Assembly: GCA_021808445.1 (NCBI GenBank)
Contig: JAKBBP010000015.1
Location: 1 to 64,000 of the forward strand
Direction: 5' to 3'
Length of the DNA stretch: 64,000 nucleotides
Source: Pseudomonadota bacterium
GTDB lineage: Bacteria > Pseudomonadota > Gammaproteobacteria > Burkholderiales > Burkholderiaceae_C
The position numbers were made by a program, and so were the translations under genes. The notes under the pieces are model-generated. The model was not told the DNA's origin. It saw only the letters and a program-made list of their open reading frames with translations, and searched no databases. The stretch's first letter is position 1, and the number at the start of each line of letters is the position of its first letter. This document shows positions 42,302 to 51,270 of the stretch, one piece after another.

Positions 42302-43519
42302 ATGGAAAGCGCGATCCAATCCAGCCTGGAGCAGGCCTTTCACAGCATGGAGACCCTGGAGCTGCTGGCCGAGCCGGTCGGCGGCTTCGCCGTGTTCCAC
42401 GCCAACCCCGCCGCACGCACCACCATGGCGCGCTTCGCGGCGATGTTCCGCGAGTCCGTCGGGGCCGGCTTCGATCCCGAGCAGTTGCAGGGCCTGCCCC
42501 TGGCGCAGCTGATCGGGCAGGGGGCGCAGGACAAGCTGCAGGCGGTGGCCGCGGGGTCGCTCGAGCAGCTGCACGCACAGCTGGCCGTGGGCAGCTTCCT
42601 GTTCTCCGTGACGGTAGCAGCGATCCGCGACCCCCTGGGCCAGCCGCTGTGCCTGCACGCCAGCCTGCGCAACATCTCGGCGCGCCGCGAGGCGGTGGAA
42701 CTCAACGATCGGCTCAAGAACATCCTGGGCTCCCTGGTCAAGGCCGAGACCGAGGTCAGCCAGTCGATGGAGGCGGTGGACGGGGCCATCGGCGTGGTCA
42801 AGGACGCCATCGCCGGCAACTCCCAGGCCGTGAAGGCCCTGCTCGAGCAGGTGGGGACGATTTCCTCCCTGGTGCACAACATTCGAGAGATTTCCTACCA
42901 GACCAATCTCCTGGCCCTCAATGCGGCCATCGAGGCCGCGCGCGCCGGCGAAGCCGGAAGGGGTTTCGCGGTGGTCGCCGACGAGGTGCGCAATCTGGCG
43001 CGGCGGGTGCACGACGCCACCCTCAGCATCGAGGGCAATACCGAGCAGATCGACGAGCAGACCCTGCGCATCGCCACGACCAGTGAAAGCACGGCCCGGC
43101 AGCTCGGCGCCGTCGACACCGTCGTGGCCAGGTTGCAAGGCCAGGTGCGGGACATGCAAAGGCTCGCCACCCGGGCTCTGCTGCGCTCGGCCGAGGAGGA
43201 TCACCGGAACTTCGTGATCCAGATCCTGGCCGAGGTCGACGCGCACCCGCCGACCCTGCAGGTGGCCCAGGTGCCCGACCACCACCAATGCAGTTTCGGC
43301 GCCTGGTACGACGGGCGCGGCCGCGAGGCCCACGCCGCCGTGCCGGCCTTCCAGGCCATCGAGGCGCCGCACGCCAAGGTGCACGCCCTGGCGCGCGAAC
43401 TGCTGGCAGCCGCCCACGAAGGCCGGCGCCCGCAGGCCGCCGAACTCACGGCGCGCCTGCTGGAAGCGCAGACCGAGGTCGGCGCTGCGCTGCGCACGCT
43501 GAACGACGGGCTGCGCTAG
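42302..43519 (+). CDS. Soluble PAS-MCP chemoreceptor with C-terminal CZB domain
   Basis: Cytoplasmic receptor of 405 residues without a membrane segment. An N-terminal PAS-like region (MESAIQ... to [12 protein letters not shown]), then the chemoreceptor tip [34 protein letters not shown], and a CZB domain at about 300-405 with [16 protein letters not shown] and [12 protein letters not shown] contributing zinc-type Cys and His. CZB domains tune chemotaxis or c-di-GMP to zinc and oxidants. The upstream 185 bp has no gene; I see no clear promoter in it. Confidence 0.9.
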   Translation: MESAIQSSLEQAFHSMETLELLAEPVGGFAVFHANPAARTTMARFAAMFRESVGAGFDPEQLQGLPLAQLIGQGAQDKLQAVAAGSLEQLHAQLAVGSFLFSVTVAAIRDPLGQPLCLHASLRNISARREAVELNDRLKNILGSLVKAETEVSQSMEAVDGAIGVVKDAIAGNSQAVKALLEQVGTISSLVHNIREISYQTNLLALNAAIEAARAGEAGRGFAVVADEVRNLARRVHDATLSIEGNTEQIDEQTLRIATTSESTARQLGAVDTVVARLQGQVRDMQRLATRALLRSAEEDHRNFVIQILAEVDAHPPTLQVAQVPDHHQCSFGAWYDGRGREAHAAVPAFQAIEAPHAKVHALARELLAAAHEGRRPQAAELTARLLEAQTEVGAALRTLNDGLR

Positions 43520-43595
43520 CAGGCTCGTGTCCTGTGCCGGGACGACGCCGGATCCAGGCCGGGCATAGACTGTGGGATCCACGAGGGGACCCGGC

Positions 43596-44261
43596 ATGCT
43601 CACCGTCCATCACCTGAACCATTCGCGCTCCCAGCGCGTGCTGTGGCTGCTCGAGGAACTCGGGCTCGATTACGAGGTCAAGCGCTACGAGCGCGACCGC
43701 AACACCATGCTGGCGCCGGCGGAGCTGCGCGCCGTGCATCCCCTGGGCAAGTCTCCCGTGCTGGTCGATGGCGACCGCGTGGTGGCGGAGTCCGGGGCCA
43801 TCGTCGAGTACCTGGTGCAGCGCTACGGCAACGGCCGGCTGCAGCCGGCGCCGGACAGCGAGGACGCACTGCGCTATCGCTACTGGCTGCACTATGCCGA
43901 AGGCTCGGCCATGACTCCCCTGCTGCTCAAGCTGGTGGCGCAGCGCATCGCCAGCGCGCCCATGCCCTTTTTCGCCCGGCCGATCGCGCGGCGCATCGCG
44001 CAGGCGCTGGAGGGGGACGTGGTGGATCCGCAGCTCGCCCTGCACCTGGGCTACATCGACTCCGAGCTGCGCAGGACCGGCTGGTTCGCCGGGGATGCGT
44101 TCAGCGCGGCCGACATCCAGATGAGCTTTCCGCTGGAGGCCGCCCAGGCGCGCGCGCCGCAGGCAGGGCTCGAGGCCATCCCGGATTTCCTGCGGCGCAT
44201 CCACGCGCGCCCGGCCTACCAGCGCGCGCTGGACAAGGGCGGGGAATACGCCTACGCATGA
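43596..44261 (+). CDS. Glutathione S-transferase family protein
   Basis: Two-domain GST of 221 residues. The thioredoxin-fold N-terminus has HHLNHSRSQRVLWLLEELGLDYEVKRY and the glutathione-contact VHPLGKSPVLVDGDRVVAESGAIVEYL; the helical C-terminus has AGDAFSAADIQMSFPLEAA. The catalytic position is Ser or Arg in SRSQR. Resembles the beta/YfcG-like small GSTs. Start at 43596 gives MLTVHHL; upstream in-frame start is unlikely. Confidence 0.87.
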   Translation: MLTVHHLNHSRSQRVLWLLEELGLDYEVKRYERDRNTMLAPAELRAVHPLGKSPVLVDGDRVVAESGAIVEYLVQRYGNGRLQPAPDSEDALRYRYWLHYAEGSAMTPLLLKLVAQRIASAPMPFFARPIARRIAQALEGDVVDPQLALHLGYIDSELRRTGWFAGDAFSAADIQMSFPLEAAQARAPQAGLEAIPDFLRRIHARPAYQRALDKGGEYAYA

Positions 44262-44290
44262 GGCGGACCGGGGCGCGGGCCGGCCGCCTC
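44260..44290. terminator. Bidirectional hairpin between convergent genes
   Basis: GAGGCGG, one bulged A, CCGG, an 8-base loop, then CCGG and CCGCCTC. It begins in the GST stop codon and ends 12 bp before the stop of the convergent membrane protein. Confidence 0.55.
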
Positions 44291-44301
44291 GCGACCAGGG
44301 C

Positions 44302-45717
44302 TCAGGAAGCCGCCGCGCCCGGGCTGGATCTTCGCCCGAGATCGGTGATGACCATGTGCAGGATCACCGGGGCGAAGAACCACAGCGAGGACAGGTGCTT
44401 CTCGATCTCGTAGTACCCGTCCCCGAGCACGCAGAAAATCGGCGCGCCGACGAAAAAGTACCCTGCCAGCAGCGCCCCCGCCGCGCTGCGCCGCCAGGCG
44501 GCGACCAGGAGCGCGGACGCGAACAGCGCCACGTACACGGCGCCCAGCCGGCTCAGGACGAAGTCGTCTGCGCGTGCAATGAAGGGCAGCGGATCGACCG
44601 GCTGGATGGAGGCGACCCGGAGGTAGTTCAGGTCGTAGTTCAGGCGGGCAGCGACCGCGAGGGACGCCCAGAGGTAGCCCGGAATCGATCCGGGATGCCT
44701 GGCGAAATGGCCGAGGAAGGGGCCGATCTGGCCGTGGCGCATGATGTCCCGGAACCGGGACTGGTCCGCCGACGATCCGGCGGCGGCGATTTCGGACAGG
44801 CCCCAGCCGGTGGGCCAGTAGCTGCTTCCCATCAGGTCCGCGCCCTTCGGCGGGATCGACTTGGGGTCCTCCAGGGATTTCGGGAGGGTCGAGTAGAAAT
44901 ACGTGCGCAGGCCGTTGAAGGTCCGGTGCGGCGCCGTTGCCACGCCCTTGGAGACCCAACCCACCCCGCTGTAGTAGCGGTTGTAGGCATTGGGGGCCGT
45001 GAAGTCCCGCTCGACGCGCAAGGAGAAGCCGACGATCGCGACGAGCGCCAGCAGCGTGACAGCGACCCACCGGGTTTTGCGCGGATAGCTGGAACCCAGG
45101 AACACGGCCAGCGCGATCGGCACGAAGAACACGTTCTCGACCTTGGACGCCAGCAGCAGGCAGGTGGTCAGGAACAGGATCGCCGGACGTCCGCCGCGCA
45201 GTGCGAGCATGCCCCCCAGGAACCAGGGCAGCAGCGCAAGGGTTGCCGCCTCCTGGTAGAACGACTTGAAGTAAAAGCCGTAGAGCGCGCCCATCAGGAT
45301 CACCAAGGCCAGGATCCATCGATCCGCGACGCAACGGCAGTTTCCCAGCGCCATGAAGCAGCCGGCCAGGAAGACCCCGCACAGGCTCAGGAAGATCAGG
45401 GGTGTCCAGTAGACCTGGGCCCCCAGGGCCAGTTGCAGCCAAAGCCCCAGCTGCACCAGCAAGGCCAGCGTGGAATTGGGCGCGGCGCCGGTGGCGATCA
45501 GCGGGTAGCTCGCATGCAGGGGCTGCCATCCCATGGCGGAGAAATGGCCGCTGGGACAGACCCGCCACCAGTCGCCGTTGTTGATCATCGGCGCGTAGCC
45601 GATCGCCACGGCCAGCATGGCAAGCACGGCCAGCCAGGCGAGGGCGGCGTTCCAGGCGTGGCGGGCCGGAGCGTCGGCGGGAGCGCCCGCCGCGCGATCA
45701 AGCTGGGGTCGGATCAT
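44302..45717 (-). CDS. Polytopic membrane protein of unknown function
   Basis: Protein of 471 residues with about 10-12 helices, not assigned to a family. A short periplasmic loop near residue 45 (GYAPMINNGDWWRVCPSGHFS) and a long soluble loop at about 225-340 (ERDFTAPNAYNRYYSGVGWVSKG, KGADLMGSSYWPTGWG) separate the helices. This loop-helix pattern resembles GT-C fold glycosyltransferases or O-antigen-ligase-like proteins, but the acidic catalytic motif cannot be placed. The adjacent small lipoproteins are on the same strand. Confidence 0.68.
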   Translation of the reverse strand: MIRPQLDRAAGAPADAPARHAWNAALAWLAVLAMLAVAIGYAPMINNGDWWRVCPSGHFSAMGWQPLHASYPLIATGAAPNSTLALLVQLGLWLQLALGAQVYWTPLIFLSLCGVFLAGCFMALGNCRCVADRWILALVILMGALYGFYFKSFYQEAATLALLPWFLGGMLALRGGRPAILFLTTCLLLASKVENVFFVPIALAVFLGSSYPRKTRWVAVTLLALVAIVGFSLRVERDFTAPNAYNRYYSGVGWVSKGVATAPHRTFNGLRTYFYSTLPKSLEDPKSIPPKGADLMGSSYWPTGWGLSEIAAAGSSADQSRFRDIMRHGQIGPFLGHFARHPGSIPGYLWASLAVAARLNYDLNYLRVASIQPVDPLPFIARADDFVLSRLGAVYVALFASALLVAAWRRSAAGALLAGYFFVGAPIFCVLGDGYYEIEKHLSSLWFFAPVILHMVITDLGRRSSPGAAAS

Positions 45718-45830
45718 CCAAGGCGTGCATTCAGCCGCTGGGTCGCGCTGCGGCGCCGTCCGCGGGAAGCGGCGATTCTAGTGCCCCGTCCCGCGGATCA
45801 CCGTCCTTTCGCTGGGCCGTATCAGGGCCC

Positions 45831-46136
45831 TCAGGAACCGCCCTTGCCACCGAGCAGCCACAGGCGCTTGTCGGTGAAGGTGCAGACCACGCCGGCCTGG
45901 TTGTACTCGATGGGATCGTTGGTATTGCAGTAGGTGGCGATGACGTTGAGGGGCAGCTGCTCGTTGCCCCAGGAGTTCGGCGCGAAGTACGCCAGGTCCC
46001 CGGCCTTGCACTTCTTCGCCTGCGCATCGGTGCTGAATGCGCAGAGCTTGCTCTGGTCCGTGTGCTGGCCTCCGCAGCCGCTCAGCAAGGCTGCGCAGGC
46101 GAGCGTCAGTCCGAGCAGGGTGGTGGGAATCTTCAT
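45831..46136 (-). CDS. Small lipoprotein, unknown
   Basis: Exported lipoprotein of 101 residues with a signal peptide and lipobox LLSGCGG. The mature part holds four more Cys (KLCAFS, KKCKAG, TYCNTN, VVCTFT), which may form two disulphides. DIPIEYNQAGVVCTF-like segments were not matched to a known family. It follows the 255-residue lipoprotein by 62 bp, so the two are probably one transcript. Confidence 0.7.
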   Translation of the reverse strand: MKIPTTLLGLTLACAALLSGCGGQHTDQSKLCAFSTDAQAKKCKAGDLAYFAPNSWGNEQLPLNVIATYCNTNDPIEYNQAGVVCTFTDKRLWLLGGKGGS

Positions 46137-46198
46137 GGTTCATGCTCCTGGGTTGGGATTTCTCGGGGATGGTGGATCCGGGCTGGCTCGCGCGCGCC

Positions 46199-46966
46199 TC
46201 AGCTCGCAGCGTTCCAGGTACAAAGCTTCGCGGCGGGGCCGAGCGCGGACAGGGCCAGGGGCTTGCCCTTGGGGTCCAGGCCGCTGAGGTCGCTTTTCAC
46301 GCGCTCGCCGGTGGCGACGCTGTACACACCGCGCGGATACTTCGCGCGGCAGCTTGCGTCGTCGCCCTTGCCGTGGCACAGCACGCGCGACACTTCGACC
46401 AGGCCCCAGGGTGTGGAGCAGCCGAGCACGCGGTCGCCGGTGGAGCCGAACTCGAAGGACATGAAACGGTTCGGGTAGTCCACCCTGCCGTCGAGACTGC
46501 GGGGCACGAGTCCGGAGATATTGCGCATGTACAGCAGCGGCACGCTGTCATAGATGATGGAGGTCCATCCCTCGTAACGCTGCGCGAACTGGGCCTCGCT
46601 GTACGCCTGGGGAGTGCCCACCAGTGCCTCGAACTGCTTGTGCAGGGCGGTGCCCGGATCGTGCAGCATCGCGTATTGCCGCGCCGCCTGGTCGCCGCTG
46701 TAGCGATACAGCGGGAACACGTCGCCGATCACCAGGAACCCCGCGCGCATGGCTTCGGGCGCCACGGCGGCGGAGACCGCGTTCTTGGCCGCCGTGGACT
46801 TGGCGCTGTTGGCCAGTTCCTGGTGCAGGCTGCCCAGTTGCTGGGTATTCGGGCCGAGGCCCAGGCTGAGCTGGGGCCCCGCGCTGGTGGAGGCGCAGCC
46901 CGCCAGACCTGCTGCGCCCAGCACGGTGAGCGCGAGCAGCCAGCGCGAATTCGAGGGAAAGGACAT
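46199..46966 (-). CDS. Lipoprotein, unknown
   Basis: Exported lipoprotein of 255 residues; LGAAGLAGCAST is the lipobox. The mature region has coiled-coil-like LGSLHQELANSAKSTAAKNAVSAA, then GDVFPLYRYSGDQAARQYAML and a Cys-containing C-terminal part (GCSTPWGLVEVSRVLCHG, SCRAKYPRG). I do not recognise the family. The start at 46966 was chosen because it places the lipobox at the usual distance; upstream in-frame residues are implausible. Confidence 0.7.
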   Translation of the reverse strand: MSFPSNSRWLLALTVLGAAGLAGCASTSAGPQLSLGLGPNTQQLGSLHQELANSAKSTAAKNAVSAAVAPEAMRAGFLVIGDVFPLYRYSGDQAARQYAMLHDPGTALHKQFEALVGTPQAYSEAQFAQRYEGWTSIIYDSVPLLYMRNISGLVPRSLDGRVDYPNRFMSFEFGSTGDRVLGCSTPWGLVEVSRVLCHGKGDDASCRAKYPRGVYSVATGERVKSDLSGLDPKGKPLALSALGPAAKLCTWNAAS

Positions 46967-47116
46967 GTTCGGAGTTGGGGAAGTAAAAGCCGGATCCGTC
47001 CGGCAGACTCGCCGTGCGGGCGCACGGTCACGTGCCGTCAGAAGCATCCCGCGGCCACGCGGATGGCCCGCAAGCGCAGGTTTTCCGGATGGGCTGGGTT
47101 TGGTTGCTACGGACAA

Positions 47117-47149
47117 GCAATACCCCCCAATTTAGGGGGGGTTCATTGC
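47117..47149. repeat. Inverted repeat with CCCCCC/GGGGGG core
   Basis: GCAAT at 47117-47121 and ATTGC at 47145-47149 flank CCCCCC-AATTTA-GGGGGGG, with a small mismatch between arms and core. Lies about 150 bp upstream of the lipoprotein start. Confidence 0.65.
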
Positions 47150-47184
47150 CAAGGTCAACTACGAAGCTGCGGCGATTTCCCCAA

Positions 47185-47208
47185 ATAGCGTGAATTTGTT
47201 CACGCTAT
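47185..47208. repeat. Perfect 10-bp inverted repeat
   Basis: ATAGCGTGAA-TTTG-TTCACGCTAT, a perfect stem with a 4-base loop or an operator-like palindrome. No T-tract follows. Confidence 0.8.
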
Positions 47209-47300
47209 CTGGACCTCGCGCCGAGGATGGACAGGTTCGAGGCGCTGTTCTGCAACCGCCGCCTGGGCCTGGGTACGCAGAGCGGTCCCCCAGGGCCTGC

Positions 47301-47335
47301 CTAGTTGTGAAGCGTCATTGACGTTTCACAACTAG
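47301..47335. terminator. Long near-perfect hairpin at the dsbA stop
   Basis: Stem from CTAGTTGTGAA outward to TTCACAACTAG, 17 pairs counting one G-T pair, and containing the dsbA stop codon (47332-47334). Likely the dsbA terminator, though no T-tract follows. Confidence 0.55.
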
Positions 47336-47994
47336 TTCGCCTGCGTCTGCTGCGCGTGCACCCTGGCGATCAGGTAGTCGACGGCCTGGAGGATGCGATC
47401 ATCGGTCGGAGTCTGCGGCAGATCGCCCGACACCTCGTAGGTTCCCTGCACGGCCAGGGTCGGCACCCCGTCGATCCCGTAGGCCTTCATCATCCGGGTG
47501 GCCTGGCTGGCCCGCATGGCCACTCCGAAGGAGTTGTAGGTCGACAGGAAGGTCTGCCGCGCGATGCCGTGCGCGGCCAGCCAGGTGGCCATCTGCTCGG
47601 GGGTGTTCAGCAGGATGTGCTGCTGGTGGATGGCCTGGAAGATGGCCGGCTGCAGGGCCCCGTCCCGGCCCAGCGCGCGCAGCGTGTAGTAGAGCTTTTG
47701 CTGCGGCACGAATTGCGCGGTGAAGGCGATCGGCACGCGTTGCAGGACGACGTAGGGCGGCAGCTTGCGGGCCCAGGCGTCGAGCTCGGGCTCGAGAGCG
47801 TTGCAGTGCGGGCAGTTGTACCAGAAGAATTCCGTGACCACGACCTTGCCTGGGTGGGCCACGGGCTGCCTGGCGGACAGTTCGTTGTAGCCCTGACCCC
47901 TCTCGAAGGGAGTGGCGGCTTGCGCGGCCGCGCAACCCCAGGCCGTGAAGACCAGCAGGGCCAGGGATGCCAGCAGGGCGGATGGGCGTTTCAT
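47332..47994 (-). CDS. dsbA: Thiol:disulphide interchange protein DsbA
   Basis: Periplasmic oxidase of 220 residues. Signal peptide LLASLALLVFTAWGCAAAQA, then EFFWYNCPHCNALEPEL with redox Cys61/Cys64, and the cis-Pro loop DGVPTLAVQG. This is the betaproteobacterial DsbA pattern (PHQK-like PQQKLYYTLRALG, FNSFGV-type YNSFGVAM). It would oxidise exported Cys proteins. No dsbB is adjacent. Confidence 0.9.
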   Translation of the reverse strand: MKRPSALLASLALLVFTAWGCAAAQAATPFERGQGYNELSARQPVAHPGKVVVTEFFWYNCPHCNALEPELDAWARKLPPYVVLQRVPIAFTAQFVPQQKLYYTLRALGRDGALQPAIFQAIHQQHILLNTPEQMATWLAAHGIARQTFLSTYNSFGVAMRASQATRMMKAYGIDGVPTLAVQGTYEVSGDLPQTPTDDRILQAVDYLIARVHAQQTQAN

Positions 47995-48205
47995 CCAAGC
48001 TCCTTTCGGGGTCGGCTGCTGCGTGGATCGGGGGACCCCATACCCCGCGACCTCCCACCGTAGCCCCGCGGGTGCGCACAGGGTTTGACCCAGGACAGAC
48101 GGATGTCCCTTCGCGACCGCCCGCCAGCTCCGCGCAGGTGCCGGCATCGCCCGCCGGGGCCTATGCTTCGCGTGCCACGACTTCGCGACCCGAGACCTCC
48201 TGCGC

Positions 48206-48478
48206 ATGACTGCCCATTGGCTTGCCAGCTTGCACGCAATCTGGGCCCGGCTTCCCTGGTGGAACTGGAGCCTGCAACTTCTGGGGCTGGTGAGCTCGTA
48301 CATCGGCGCCGAACTCAACGCCCGCAGACAGGTGCAAGGCTTCTACGTCTGGCTGCTGGCCAACGTGGCGCTGTTCGTGGTCCACGTCGCCTCGGGGCTG
48401 TGGGCCCTCGCCGTGCTGGACCTGGCGTACTTCCGCATCAACATCAGGGGCATTCGGCACTGGCGGGGCCTCGCCTAG
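48206..48478 (+). CDS. PnuC-like miniature membrane protein
   Basis: Small membrane protein of 90 residues with two or three helices: LQLLGLVSSYIGAELNARRQVQGFYVWLLANVALFVVHVASGLWALAVLDLAYFRINIRGIRHW. It resembles the central helices of nicotinamide-riboside transporter PnuC (about 200 residues or more), and lacks the rest. Such short versions exist as standalone proteins, often in phages or beside NAD genes, but no such gene is here. It may be a real small protein or a remnant. Confidence 0.6.
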   Translation: MTAHWLASLHAIWARLPWWNWSLQLLGLVSSYIGAELNARRQVQGFYVWLLANVALFVVHVASGLWALAVLDLAYFRINIRGIRHWRGLA

Positions 48479-48619
48479 CAGGCCGGGCGGAACGTTCTCC
48501 CCATGACCCGCGGCTCGTGACGAGACCGCGCTGAGCCACCGAGCGGGCACCGCTCGGCGAACATCCTTGCCCTGGGCGCTGCGCCCGGGAAATCCCCGAG
48601 AGACGTGTGGGCTCAAACT

Positions 48620-48636
48620 GGTACGCTGGCCGTACC
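48620..48636. promoter_or_regulatory. Candidate FadR-type operator
   Basis: GGTACG-CTGGC-CGTACC, a perfect 6-bp inverted repeat with further matching bases outside, 28 bp before the regulator ATG. It fits autoregulation by the GntR-family protein, and shows the longer in-frame start at 48605 to be unlikely. Confidence 0.6.
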
Positions 48637-48664
48637 TGTAGACCACATCATCCCTGCGAAGATC

Positions 48665-49393
48665 ATGGACATCCTCGAGCAGCGCCTTCCCGGAGCACCG
48701 GCCGCCGCGATCTCCAAGCGAACGCTCAAGGAGCAGGTCGCCGACAAGATCGCCTACATGATCCAGACGGGGCTGCTGCAGCCGGACGATGAATTGCCCT
48801 CCGAGCGTCAGCTTGCGGCCACGCTGGGGGTCTCGCGCGAATCCATCCGCGGAGCCCTGACCAGCCTCGCCGCGCGTCGCATGATCGAGATCTCGCAGGG
48901 CGCCCGCACCCGGGTGCTGGGCGTGGCGGGACAGACCCTGGAGGAGTCCGTGGGCGCCCTGGAGGGTTTGCGCGGGCGGGGTGTGCACGAGGTGACGGAG
49001 GCGCGTTCCGTGGTCGAGGTGGAGGTCGTGCGCCTGGCGGCCGCGCGCATCAACGACCGGCAACTCGAGCGCCTGGACTCCCTGGTCGTCGAGCAGGGAT
49101 CCATGCTCGATGATCCGGTCCGTTTCCAGATTTCCGACCGGGAATTCCACACCCTTCTGTACCAGGCCTGCGGCAATGGTCTGCTGGCGGACTTCGTCGT
49201 CGATCTCTACTCCTACGCCCTCGATACCCGGCGCAAGGCGCTGAAGCGTCGCGGCGCCATCGCCCGCAGCGTGGATGACCACCGCCAGATCGTCATGGCG
49301 CTGCGCATGCGCCGCCCGGACGATGCCGCCGACGCGATCCGGCGCCACCTCGACAACGTGTACGTCACCACCATCACGGAGATGCGCAAGTGA
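48665..49393 (+). CDS. GntR-family regulator, FadR subfamily
   Basis: Repressor of 242 residues: winged helix (QVADKIAYMIQTGLLQPDDELPSERQLAATLGVSRESIRGALTSLAARRMI) and an all-helical FCD effector domain whose metal-binding His and Asp sit in EARSVVEVEVVRLAAAR and ISDREFHTLLY, DDHRQIVMAL. Probably senses a sugar acid or its lactone made by the operon. The ATG at 48665 was preferred because upstream in-frame sequence contains the candidate operator. Confidence 0.9.
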   Translation: MDILEQRLPGAPAAAISKRTLKEQVADKIAYMIQTGLLQPDDELPSERQLAATLGVSRESIRGALTSLAARRMIEISQGARTRVLGVAGQTLEESVGALEGLRGRGVHEVTEARSVVEVEVVRLAAARINDRQLERLDSLVVEQGSMLDDPVRFQISDREFHTLLYQACGNGLLADFVVDLYSYALDTRRKALKRRGAIARSVDDHRQIVMALRMRRPDDAADAIRRHLDNVYVTTITEMRK

Positions 49394-50319
49394 GCTCCAG
49401 CGTCGAGGTGCTCGACCCGCGCTTCGAGCCCGTCGCACGTGGCGCGGGCAGGCTCGAGCGCCTGTGCACCGGAGCCACCTGGAGCGAAGGCCCGGTCTGG
49501 ATGCACGAGGACCACAGTGTCCTGTGGAGCGACATCCCGGGCAATCGCATCCTGCGCTGGAGCGCCGGGCAAGGCTTGTCGGTCTGGCGGGCCGGCGCCG
49601 AATTCACCAACGGTCACACCCGTGAAGCCGACGGCTCGCTGCTGCATTGCTCCCACGGGCAGCGGGCCATCGTGCGCACCCGCTTCCATGCAGGCCTGGT
49701 CGAGGCCGGCGACGAGATCGTCGTCGATCGCTACCAGGGACGCCGGCTGAACTCGCCCAACGACGTGGTCGTGAAGTCGGACGGAACCATCTGGTTCACC
49801 GATCCGCCCTACGGCATTCTCAAGGCGGACGAGGGGCACGTGGCTCCCCGCGAACTGCCCTGCAACTACGTGTTCCGCTTCGACCCTCGAACGGGCAGCC
49901 TGCGCGCCGTCTCGGATTGGGTGGAAGAGCCCAACGGCCTGGCCTTTTCCCCGGACGAATCGATTCTGTACGTGTCGGACACCTCGGCCGCCCTGCGCAC
50001 CGACGGCAGCGGCAACCATCACATCGTGGCCTTCGACGTGCTCGCCGACGGCGACCTGGCGCGGCCGCGGGTGTTCGCGGTGGTCGACCCGGGACTCGCC
50101 GATGGCTTCCGGCTCGATACCCACGGCTTCCTGTACACGAGCAGCGCCGACAGCGTGCAGGTCTTCCACCCCGACGGAACTCGCCTGGCCCGGATCCCCG
50201 TTCCCGAGAAGATCGGCAACCTCTGCTTCGGCGGCGCCGGGCGCGACGAGCTGATGATCGCCGCGACCCGTTCCCTGTACCGCATTCGCCTCGGCACCCA
50301 AGGCCTGCAGCGCCCCTGA
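49390..50319 (+). CDS. SMP-30/gluconolactonase-like lactonase
   Basis: Beta-propeller lactonase of 309 residues. WSEGPVWMHEDHSVLWSDIPGNRILRW is the typical first blade with the metal Glu; LNSPNDVVVKSDGTIWFTDPPYG and EPNGLAFSPDESILYVSD hold the Asn and Asp metal ligands. It would open a sugar lactone to the acid for the dehydratase downstream. GTG start overlapping the regulator stop (GTGA). No lactone-forming sugar dehydrogenase is visible. Confidence 0.88.
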   Translation: MSSSVEVLDPRFEPVARGAGRLERLCTGATWSEGPVWMHEDHSVLWSDIPGNRILRWSAGQGLSVWRAGAEFTNGHTREADGSLLHCSHGQRAIVRTRFHAGLVEAGDEIVVDRYQGRRLNSPNDVVVKSDGTIWFTDPPYGILKADEGHVAPRELPCNYVFRFDPRTGSLRAVSDWVEEPNGLAFSPDESILYVSDTSAALRTDGSGNHHIVAFDVLADGDLARPRVFAVVDPGLADGFRLDTHGFLYTSSADSVQVFHPDGTRLARIPVPEKIGNLCFGGAGRDELMIAATRSLYRIRLGTQGLQRP

Positions 50320-50330
50320 CGAGAACCCCC

Positions 50331-51260
50331 ATGACACGCGAAGTCCTTCTTCTGGTCGAGAAGTGCAGTCATTGCATCAGCTACTACGACATCGAGAGCG
50401 GGAAGCGCGACGCCAGCGTGGCCCTGCCCGATTTTCCCCACGAGTTCGTCGTGGACCCGCAGGGTCGCCATGCCTACATCGGTCACTACGGAGTCGAGAC
50501 GTCGGGCCATCTCGGTGAGGGGGGCCACAGCATCCTGCAGCTCGACATCGCCACGCGCGCGGTGGTCCACACCCTCGACGTGTCCCCCTATCGCCGGGTA
50601 CACGGCCTGCAGATGGATCGCCTCGGCCGTCTTTACGCCCTGAGCGAAAGCAGCGCGACCCTGCTGGTCTTCGACCGCCCGGCGCACGCGAGCGCGCCTG
50701 ATCGAGCGGTCCCCGCCGGGGGAATCAAGTCGCATCTGTTCGCGCTCAGCGCCGACGGGGAATGCGCCTACACGATGAATCTGCTTTCCCACACCGTGGT
50801 GAAGGTCTGGCCCCACGACCCTTGCCGTCCGCCCCTGGCCTGCCATCCGGGCAGCAAGCCCGAGGGCAATTGCCTGAGCGAGGACGAGCGAACCCTGTAT
50901 GTCAGCAATCGCCTGGACAACACCCTGGCGGCCATCGACACCCGGGACATGCGGGTGCGCAGCTGCGTGGCCTCGCGCGCCGACGCCACCCGCATCTACC
51001 GCGCACGCGACGGATCCCTGCTGGTGACCAATTATGGGGATCGCAGCCTGTCCGTGGTCGATCCCTCGAGTCTGCGCGAACTGCGCAACATCCGGCTGGA
51101 CGCCAGGCCGATCGCACTCTCCCTGCACCCCACGCGGCCGCTGGCCTTCGTGTCGATGGACGACGATCGACTGGGCTACCTGGATCTGAGCACCTACAGC
51201 TTCGAGCGCTGGGTCCCCACGCAGCGCGAGCCGGACGTGTCCCGCGTCCTGGTCCTCTGA
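50331..51260 (+). CDS. YVTN-type beta-propeller protein
   Basis: Seven-bladed-propeller-like protein of 309 residues without a signal peptide, related to YncE/lactonase family repeats (CLSEDERTLYVSNRLDNTLAAIDTR; LLVTNYGDRSLSVVDPSSLRELRNIRL; RPLAFVSMDDDRLGYLDLST). The enzymatic residues of 6-phosphogluconolactonase are not evident. Its place between lactonase and ABC transporter suggests a sugar-acid role or a second lactonase; unproven. Confidence 0.72.
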   Translation: MTREVLLLVEKCSHCISYYDIESGKRDASVALPDFPHEFVVDPQGRHAYIGHYGVETSGHLGEGGHSILQLDIATRAVVHTLDVSPYRRVHGLQMDRLGRLYALSESSATLLVFDRPAHASAPDRAVPAGGIKSHLFALSADGECAYTMNLLSHTVVKVWPHDPCRPPLACHPGSKPEGNCLSEDERTLYVSNRLDNTLAAIDTRDMRVRSCVASRADATRIYRARDGSLLVTNYGDRSLSVVDPSSLRELRNIRLDARPIALSLHPTRPLAFVSMDDDRLGYLDLSTYSFERWVPTQREPDVSRVLVL

Positions 51261-51270
51261 GGCTCGCGCC

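Larger units (their letters stand above)
46967..47331. other. Gene-free region rich in inverted repeats
   Basis: No gene of credible length lies in this 365-bp stretch between the lipoprotein start and the dsbA stop. It holds at least three inverted repeats (listed separately) and is less GC-rich than its neighbours. It should contain the promoter of the lipoprotein pair and the dsbA end. Confidence 0.6.
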
